The notes beneath the pieces were generated by a model. The model was not told the origin of the DNA. It worked only from the letters and a program-made list of their open reading frames with translations, and searched no databases. This document shows positions 7,688 to 14,030 of a DNA stretch of 14,030 bases, piece after piece. The position numbers and the translations under genes are program-made. Position 1 is the first letter of the stretch, and each line of letters begins with the position of its first letter. The DNA is from Solirubrobacterales bacterium (lineage in GTDB: Bacteria; Actinomycetota; Thermoleophilia; Solirubrobacterales; Solirubrobacteraceae), in assembly GCA_025964065.1 (NCBI GenBank), contig JAOPZO010000133.1, positions 1-14,030 on the forward strand, written 5' to 3'.

Positions 7688-7699
7688 GAGGGTACCCTC
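7688..7699. promoter_or_regulatory. Palindromic bidirectional -10 element between prfB and the helical-protein gene
   Basis: GAGGGTACCCTC is a perfect 12-bp palindrome at the middle of the 27-bp gap between two divergent starts. Each strand reads TACCCT (TANNNT): plus strand 7693-7698, 9 nt before GTG 7708; minus strand 7694-7689, 8 nt before the prfB ATG at 7680. The two hexamers share the central TA. Neither gene has a Shine-Dalgarno. This fits a symmetric promoter giving two leaderless mRNAs; it could instead be an operator. Confidence 0.55.
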
Positions 7700-7707
7700 G
7701 GCCCACC

Positions 7708-8178
7708 GTGCACCTCCTGCTCCTCCCGCCCCGGCTGCTGCTGCGCGCGCTCGACGACCTGCACCAGATCGCGCTGGCCGCCCGCGACATCGGGCCGCGG
7801 CTCGACGCCCTGCAGTCCCGGGCCGACTCGGTCGAGCAGATGCTCGCCGAGGGCATCGCGATCGCCCGCGAGATCGAGGAGCGGGCGCGCGAGGCGATCC
7901 TCATGGCGGAGCGCATCGACGCCCGCGCCGCGGCCGTCCTCCTGCTCGCCGACCGCGTGGACGACATCATGGCCGAGGCGAAGGACATCCAGGCCGTCGC
8001 GGCCGAGGTCGCGCTGCGCGGCGGCCAGGTCGCGGAGGCGCTCCCGCTGCTCGAGCGCGCCATCGCGATCGCCGAGCCGCTCGAGAGCACGGTGGAGCGG
8101 CTGGGTCGCCTCGTGGACCGCCTGCCGGGCGGCGTCCGGGCCGCGGGCGCGCGACCGACCCGTCCGCCGCGGCCCTGA
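7708..8178 (+). CDS. Helical (coiled-coil-like) protein of unknown function
   Basis: A 156-residue protein with no recognised enzymatic motif. Residues of about 10-140 look almost continuously helical: rich in Ala, Leu, Glu and Arg, with glycine rare and regular hydrophobic spacing, as in coiled coils or amphipathic bundles. There is a weak internal repeat of 14 residues (AERID at 67-71, ADRVD at 81-85). The stretch ERAIAIAEPLESTVERLGRLVDRLPG (about 116-141) recalls the C-terminal part of small uncharacterised actinobacterial proteins; I cannot name the family. The tail after 141 is short, basic and proline-rich. The N-terminus MHLLLLPPRLLLRAL is hydrophobic but too short and interrupted for a clear signal peptide or membrane anchor. 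GTG 7708 has TACCCT 9 nt upstream and no Shine-Dalgarno. The deacetylase-like gene follows after 16 bp, so the two are probably cotranscribed. Confidence 0.75.
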   Translation: MHLLLLPPRLLLRALDDLHQIALAARDIGPRLDALQSRADSVEQMLAEGIAIAREIEERAREAILMAERIDARAAAVLLLADRVDDIMAEAKDIQAVAAEVALRGGQVAEALPLLERAIAIAEPLESTVERLGRLVDRLPGGVRAAGARPTRPPRP

Positions 8179-8194
8179 GCGCCGTACTCCGGGC

Positions 8195-9088
8195 GTGCGT
8201 GTCTGGTCCCACGCCGACTTCGGCTTCCCGCTCCCGTCCGGGCACCGCTACCCGCTCGCGAAGTACGCGCTGCTCCGCGACCACGCGCTCGCCGCGGGCC
8301 ACGACGTCGACGTCCCGGGCCCCGTCTCCTGGGAGGCGCTCCTGCGCGTGCACGACCCCGCGTTCGTGCAGCGGATGCGCAGCGGGGCGCTCGACCGCCG
8401 CGAGACGCGGGTGCTCGGGCTGCCGTGGTCGAAGGAGCTCGTGGAGCGCGCGCGGCGCGGGACGCTCGGCACGCTGCACGCCGCCCGCGACGCGCTGCGC
8501 GGCCGCGGCGTCGGCTTCATGCTCGGCGGCGGGACCCACCACGCCGGCCGCGCGAGCGCCCGGGGCTACTGCCTCTTCAACGACCTCGCGGTCGTCACGA
8601 CCGAGCTGCGCCGGGAGGGCCTGGCGCAGCGCGTGCTCGTCGTGGACTGCGACGTCCACCAGGGAGACGGGACGGCGGAGCTCCTCGGCCCCGACCCCGA
8701 CGCGTTCACGCTGAGCGTGCAGTGCGAGCGGAACTACCCCTTCGCGCGCATCCCCTCAGACCTCGACGTCGAGCTCCCCGCCGGCACGGGCGACGCCGCG
8801 TACCTCGCCGCGCTCGGGGACGCGCTTCGAAGCGCGCAGGACCGCTTCGGCGTCCCGGACCTCGTGCTCTACCTCGCCGGCGCGGATCCGTGGGAGGGCG
8901 ACGGCCTCGGCCGCCTCGGGCTCTCCAAGGACGGCCTGCGCGCCCGCGACGTGCTCGTGCTCGACCACGCGCTCGCGCTGGGCGCGCCCGTGGCCGTGAC
9001 GCTCGCGGGTGGCTACCCGCCGGAGGTCGGCGACGGCGTCGAGATCAACGCGGCGACCCTGGCCGAGGCGTCCGCGCGGGCGCGTTGA
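8195..9088 (+). CDS. Histone deacetylase-superfamily hydrolase
   Basis: This is a zinc amidohydrolase of the arginase/deacetylase fold, 297 residues, similar in size to compact bacterial and class IV (HDAC11-like) members. Motifs in order: PSGHRYPLAKY (14-24) near the N-terminus, GGGTHHAG with the catalytic pair His115-His116, YCLFND (125-130), VDCDVHQGDGT with zinc ligands Asp153 and His155, AGADPWEGD with zinc ligand Asp231, and LAGGY with the transition-state Tyr274. The active site appears complete. Bacterial relatives remove acyl groups from lysines, polyamines or other small amides; the substrate here is not evident. GTG 8195 gives a normal start (MRVWSHADFGFPLPSGH); no Shine-Dalgarno is seen in the 16-bp gap. 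The 3' end overlaps that of the convergent GAF gene by 44 bp. Confidence 0.92.
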   Translation: MRVWSHADFGFPLPSGHRYPLAKYALLRDHALAAGHDVDVPGPVSWEALLRVHDPAFVQRMRSGALDRRETRVLGLPWSKELVERARRGTLGTLHAARDALRGRGVGFMLGGGTHHAGRASARGYCLFNDLAVVTTELRREGLAQRVLVVDCDVHQGDGTAELLGPDPDAFTLSVQCERNYPFARIPSDLDVELPAGTGDAAYLAALGDALRSAQDRFGVPDLVLYLAGADPWEGDGLGRLGLSKDGLRARDVLVLDHALALGAPVAVTLAGGYPPEVGDGVEINAATLAEASARAR

Positions 9089-10289
9089 GGCCGGCCTCGA
9101 CGCCGGCCGCCTCGGCCCGCGCGAGGTCCCCGGGCCGGATGCCGCGGCCGCTGAGGACCTCGGCGAGCTGGTCGGAGATGAGCTTCCGCGCACGGACGAG
9201 CGTGTCGTCGATCGCGTCGATCGCCCCGTCCACGTTCCCCCGCTGCGCGGAGTACTTCGCGACGACGAGCCCCTGGACGATGTTGTCGTTGATCTCGAGC
9301 GCCTGGCGCTCGCGGTCCTGCGCCGCCGCCTCGGCGCGGTCGAGCGCGAGGCTCGCCTCCGCCGCGAACAGCAGCGCGACGGTCCGGGCCCGGTTCGGGA
9401 GCGACCGCCGTGGCGAGGTCCAGGCGACGGCCAGCACGGCGACCGCCTCGCCCTGGCGGAGCACGGGCTGCGCCAGGCCGAGCGCCGTCCCCTCGAAGCG
9501 GTGCACGCCGCGGGGCGCCTCGTCGGTCTCCATCAGGGCGGTGACGCCCTGCTTGTAGGCGACCTCGAGCGCGCCGCGCGCCCGCTCCCCCGTGAACACG
9601 AGGCCCGACTCGGCCGAGCCGGCCATCGCCGCGACGGTCAGGCCGTCGCCGTCGGGCGCGGGCTCGAGCATGATCGCGACGTCGGCCCCGAGCGAGGCCG
9701 CGACGCCCTCGCACGTGGCTCGCAGCGCGACGCTCGCGTCCGAGCTGCCCGCCATCTGCGAGACCGCGGCGACGTCGGCGGCCTGCGCGCGGACCGCCGC
9801 GACGAGCCGGCCGACCAGCATGCCGCCGACCGCGATCGTCCCGAGGACCATCACCCAGGTCGCCGCCTCGAAGCGCGTGTCGGAGGTCAGGAGGAGCACG
9901 AGGGCGAACAGCGCGCCGCAGGCGATGATCTGCACGAGCGCGGCGCGCAGCGAGAAGAAGAAGAACGCGTAGCTCGAGACGAGCAGGTACAGGATCGGGT
10001 AGAGCGCGGCGCTGCCCCCGCCGACCAGGACGCAGCCCGAGATGAGGACGCTGCCGCCGAACAGGTACAGCTGCAGCGCCGCGATCGTCGCCCTCGGCCC
10101 GAGCGCCGTGAGGGCGCCGGCCACCGCGAAGGCCAGGAGGGGCGGGAGCGCCAGCGCCAGCTCGTCCGTGTCCCCCGCGTGCGGCAGCACGAGCGTGAGG
10201 AGCACGAGCATGCCCCCCGCCGCGAACAGCAGCGCGAGCGCGCGCGCCATGAGCTCGCGCTCGGACTGGGTTGAGCCGTACGGGACCAA
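9045..10289 (-). CDS. Six-TM membrane protein with GAF domain and kinase-like C-terminal helices
   Basis: A 414-residue putative sensor. Six hydrophobic helices lie at roughly 16-35, 46-64, 68-90, 97-114, 117-134 and 143-166. A GAF-like domain follows at about 180-318, ending VALLFAAEASLALDRAE. The C-terminal part has EINDNIVQGLVVAKY (332-346), shaped like the dimerisation/phospho-acceptor helix of histidine kinases, but Asn stands where the phospho-accepting His would be and no HATPase domain follows. It is probably a ligand or redox sensor passing signals by protein contact, or a degenerate kinase. The start is uncertain: TTG 10287-10289 has TAGCTT 9 nt upstream; ATG 10248-10250 also keeps all helices but has no good Shine-Dalgarno. 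It follows secA on the same strand by 47 bp and overlaps the convergent hydrolase by 44 bp. Confidence 0.8.
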   Translation of the reverse strand: MVPYGSTQSERELMARALALLFAAGGMLVLLTLVLPHAGDTDELALALPPLLAFAVAGALTALGPRATIAALQLYLFGGSVLISGCVLVGGGSAALYPILYLLVSSYAFFFFSLRAALVQIIACGALFALVLLLTSDTRFEAATWVMVLGTIAVGGMLVGRLVAAVRAQAADVAAVSQMAGSSDASVALRATCEGVAASLGADVAIMLEPAPDGDGLTVAAMAGSAESGLVFTGERARGALEVAYKQGVTALMETDEAPRGVHRFEGTALGLAQPVLRQGEAVAVLAVAWTSPRRSLPNRARTVALLFAAEASLALDRAEAAAQDRERQALEINDNIVQGLVVAKYSAQRGNVDGAIDAIDDTLVRARKLISDQLAEVLSGRGIRPGDLARAEAAGVEAGLNAPARTPRPGSPR

Positions 10290-10298
10290 GGGCGCCCG

Positions 10299-10304
10299 AA
10301 GCTA
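10299..10304 (-). promoter_or_regulatory. Putative -10 element (TAGCTT) before the GAF gene
   Basis: Minus-strand TAGCTT fits TANNNT and ends 9 nt before TTG 10289, with no Shine-Dalgarno between. It favours the TTG as a leaderless start. It lies in the 47-bp gap after the secA stop, where nothing resembling a terminator is seen. Confidence 0.35.
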
Positions 10305-10336
10305 CTGGGTCGGGCGGCGGCCCTCCACGGCGGCGC

Positions 10337-13228
<2,892 letters not shown>

Positions 13229-13236
13229 GGCATCGG

Positions 13237-13245
13237 AGGCTAGCA
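13237..13245 (-). promoter_or_regulatory. Extended -10 promoter (TGC-TAGCCT) for secA
   Basis: Minus-strand TGCTAGCCT combines the extended -10 TGN with TANNNT and ends 8 nt before the secA ATG. The place expected for a -35 has no TTGACA-like sequence, which an extended -10 can tolerate. With no Shine-Dalgarno, the message would be leaderless or nearly so. Confidence 0.5.
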
Positions 13246-13277
13246 GTGGCCTGGTGCCCGGAAGGGGGGTTCGGCGC

Positions 13278-13314
13278 GGGGTCGGGGACGGCTCTGCGGC
13301 CGTCCCGCGACCCC
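13278..13314 (-). terminator. Strong GC hairpin between hpf and secA
   Basis: Two arms (13278-13292 and 13299-13314) pair over 15 bp with one bulged G at 13307 and a 6-nt loop. It begins 14 bp after the hpf stop and ends about 33 bp before the secA -10. There is no U tract on either strand, so it may be a U-less terminator or attenuator for hpf, or an RNA-stability hairpin, and may separate hpf transcription from secA. Confidence 0.45.
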
Positions 13315-13327
13315 CCGTCGAGGGGCT

Positions 13328-13684
13328 CTACGTCGTCGCCGTCAGCCCCTCGCCGCCGAAGCTCTCGTGGTGGCGGAACTCCCGGCGCTTGCGCCGCTTG
13401 TCGCAGTGGCGCTTGACCTGCCGGGAGAGCTCCTGCTCGCACAGGTGGATGGCGTGGCGCATGTCCCGCGAGTTGTCGCTCGCGCGGAGGGTCACGCCCT
13501 TGAGGTACAGCGTCGCGTCGACGCGCTCCTTGTCGGGCACGGACGGATTTCGCTCCCGGGAGAGCTCGACTTCGAGCCTGGCCAGGTCGCTCACCTGCCT
13601 GTCGACCTTCTCGAACCGCTTGCGGACGTGCTCCCGCAGTTCGTCGGTGACCGGAACGTTGCGACCCTTGAGCTCGATCTGCAT
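13328..13684 (-). CDS. hpf: Ribosome hibernation promoting factor, short form (HPF/RaiA family)
   Basis: This family binds the decoding region of the 30S subunit in stationary phase or stress and silences ribosomes. The protein has 118 residues: MQIELKGRNVPVTDELREHV at the start, VDATLYLKGVTLRASDNSRDMRHAIHLCEQEL in the middle (about 55-86, the second conserved block), then a basic tail KRHCDKRRKRREFRHH (91-106) of the kind that contacts 16S rRNA. It lacks the C-terminal dimerisation domain of long HPF, which is the more common type in Actinobacteria and Firmicutes. ATG 13682-13684 is chosen because GGAGG sits 6 nt upstream; the longer frame back to 13744 crosses the promoter and leader. It has a consensus-like promoter. 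It lies between comF and secA. Confidence 0.93.
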   Translation of the reverse strand: MQIELKGRNVPVTDELREHVRKRFEKVDRQVSDLARLEVELSRERNPSVPDKERVDATLYLKGVTLRASDNSRDMRHAIHLCEQELSRQVKRHCDKRRKRREFRHHESFGGEGLTATT

Positions 13685-13690
13685 CGAGTG

Positions 13691-13695
13691 CCTCC
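13691..13695 (-). promoter_or_regulatory. Shine-Dalgarno for hpf
   Basis: Minus-strand GGAGG ends 6 nt before ATG 13684 and fixes the hpf start. This contrasts with the apparently leaderless secA just downstream. Confidence 0.75.
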
Positions 13696-13739
13696 AGTGT
13701 GCGTCGTTGTGTGGGCAGGTATGCCTTGCTGCACGGACG

Positions 13740-13767
13740 ACCATACGCCGGGTTCACACGATGTCAA
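13740..13767 (-). promoter_or_regulatory. SigA-type promoter of hpf
   Basis: The minus strand has an exact TTGACA -35 (13762-13767), a 16-bp spacer and TATGGT as -10 (13740-13745). Transcription would begin near 13733, giving a leader of about 48 nt before the hpf ATG. An imperfect inverted repeat, GGTTCAC-N5-GTCAACC on the plus strand (13751-13769, 6 of 7 pairs), covers the -35 and most of the spacer and could be an operator. Confidence 0.7.
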
Positions 13768-13780
13768 CCGCGTCGTGTCG

Positions 13781-13802
13781 CGTGCCGGGGCGCCCCGGCA
13801 CG
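13781..13802. repeat. Perfect 22-bp palindrome upstream of hpf
   Basis: Each half is CGTGCCGGGGC; the two halves meet with no spacer. It starts 14 bp upstream of the hpf -35, between hpf and comF. The first 12 bases (CGTGCCGGGGCG) recur directly at 13892-13903. It could be a regulator site or a compact hairpin. No T tract follows, so a classic terminator is unlikely. Confidence 0.6.
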
Positions 13803-13864
13803 ACCGCCGGTCCAGGCCGCCCGCCACCACTGGGTTTGCGCACTTCTGGGCGTCGCGCATGCCA

Positions 13865-13878
13865 GTTCGTCCACGAAC
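13865..13878. repeat. Short inverted repeat upstream of comF
   Basis: GTTCGT-CC-ACGAAC is a perfect 6-bp inverted repeat with a 2-bp centre, 14 bp before the upstream GTG candidate (13893) and 41 bp before the preferred GTG (13920) of comF. It may be an operator. It is not the actinobacterial SOS box, which has GAAC-N4-GTTC polarity. Confidence 0.3.
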
Positions 13879-13919
13879 GTGCCTTGTTCCGCGTGCCGGG
13901 GCGGCCCGAGGCTCCCTGC

Positions 13920-14030
13920 GTGCCCCTCCTCCGCGACCTCCTCGCTCCGCCCGTCTGCCTCGTCTGCGGGGCGCCCGGCGCCGACGTCTGCGGCCCGTGC
14001 CGGCGCGGCCTGCCGTGGCTCCCCGGCCCC
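13920..14030 (+). CDS. comF: ComF family phosphoribosyltransferase (3' end outside window)
   Basis: ComF/ComFC proteins are PRTase-fold proteins with an N-terminal four-cysteine zinc finger, linked to DNA uptake in competent bacteria and widespread in non-competent ones. Only 37 codons are visible. They read PLLRDLLAPPVCLVCGAPG, followed by ADVCGPCRRGLPWLPGP: a CxxC pair, a short loop and a second CxxC pair followed by an LPWL block, as is usual at the start of this family. The PRPP-binding domain lies beyond the edge. GTG 13920 gives a typical N-terminus with 11 residues before the zinc finger. GTG 13893 in the same frame is an alternative that adds MPGRPEAPC. Neither has a clear Shine-Dalgarno or TANNNT. 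It is divergent from hpf. Confidence 0.85.
   Translation, partial: MPLLRDLLAPPVCLVCGAPGADVCGPCRRGLPWLPGP

Noticed and set aside
8185..8194. A TANNNT -10 for the deacetylase-like gene
   Set aside because: The nearest match, TACTCC at 8185-8190, lacks the final T and is only 4 nt from GTG 8195; cotranscription with the upstream gene is more likely.
13685..13744. Longer hpf protein starting at 13744
   Set aside because: Those codons cover the -10 and the untranslated leader, and a Shine-Dalgarno is properly placed only for ATG 13684.
13875..13889. LexA/SOS box (GAAC...GTTC) near comF
   Set aside because: The half-sites are 7 bp apart, not the 4 bp required by the actinobacterial/Bacillus box.

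Overview
The window is very GC-rich chromosomal DNA with GTG, TTG and probably CTG starts and almost no intergenic space. The gene content fits a high-GC actinobacterium; a deep-branching group such as Thermoleophilia/Solirubrobacterales is my guess from the overall style, not a demonstrated placement. No tRNA, rRNA, CRISPR array, insertion sequence or phage gene is visible. Most of the window is housekeeping.

Layout, left to right. (1) 1-1980, plus strand: an M16 zinc peptidase cut by the left edge, followed without a gap by a TauE/SafE-type membrane transporter that seems to start at a CTG. (2) 1977-7680, minus strand, read from right to left: prfB (release factor 2), a short-form Orn/Lys/Arg-type PLP decarboxylase, nadC, nadA, a probable broken fragment of an isocitrate lyase/PEP mutase-family gene, and an HSL-family esterase whose stop codon interlocks with that of the transporter. 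prfB-decarboxylase and nadC-nadA are tightly packed. (3) 7708-9088, plus strand, divergent from prfB: a helical protein of unknown function and a histone-deacetylase-superfamily hydrolase. (4) 9045-13684, minus strand, read from right to left: hpf, secA and a six-TM GAF protein with a kinase-like but histidine-less C-terminal helix pair. (5) 13920-14030, plus strand: the 5' end of comF.

The order comF-hpf-secA-(insert)-prfB recalls the comFC-hpf-secA-prfB neighbourhood of Bacillus subtilis. Three accessory genes (GAF membrane protein, deacetylase-like enzyme, helical protein) sit between secA and prfB and are the least explained part of the window.

The most striking regulatory pattern is that six starts (esterase, nadC, prfB, the helical protein, the GAF protein, secA) lie 6-9 nt downstream of a TANNNT hexamer and lack a clear Shine-Dalgarno sequence, which suggests leaderless mRNAs. 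In the 27-bp gap between prfB and the helical-protein gene, two such hexamers overlap inside one perfect 12-bp palindrome, which would make a symmetric bidirectional promoter. By contrast, hpf has a consensus-like TTGACA-N16-TATGGT promoter, an untranslated leader and a good Shine-Dalgarno sequence, and the decarboxylase has a strong Shine-Dalgarno inside the end of prfB.
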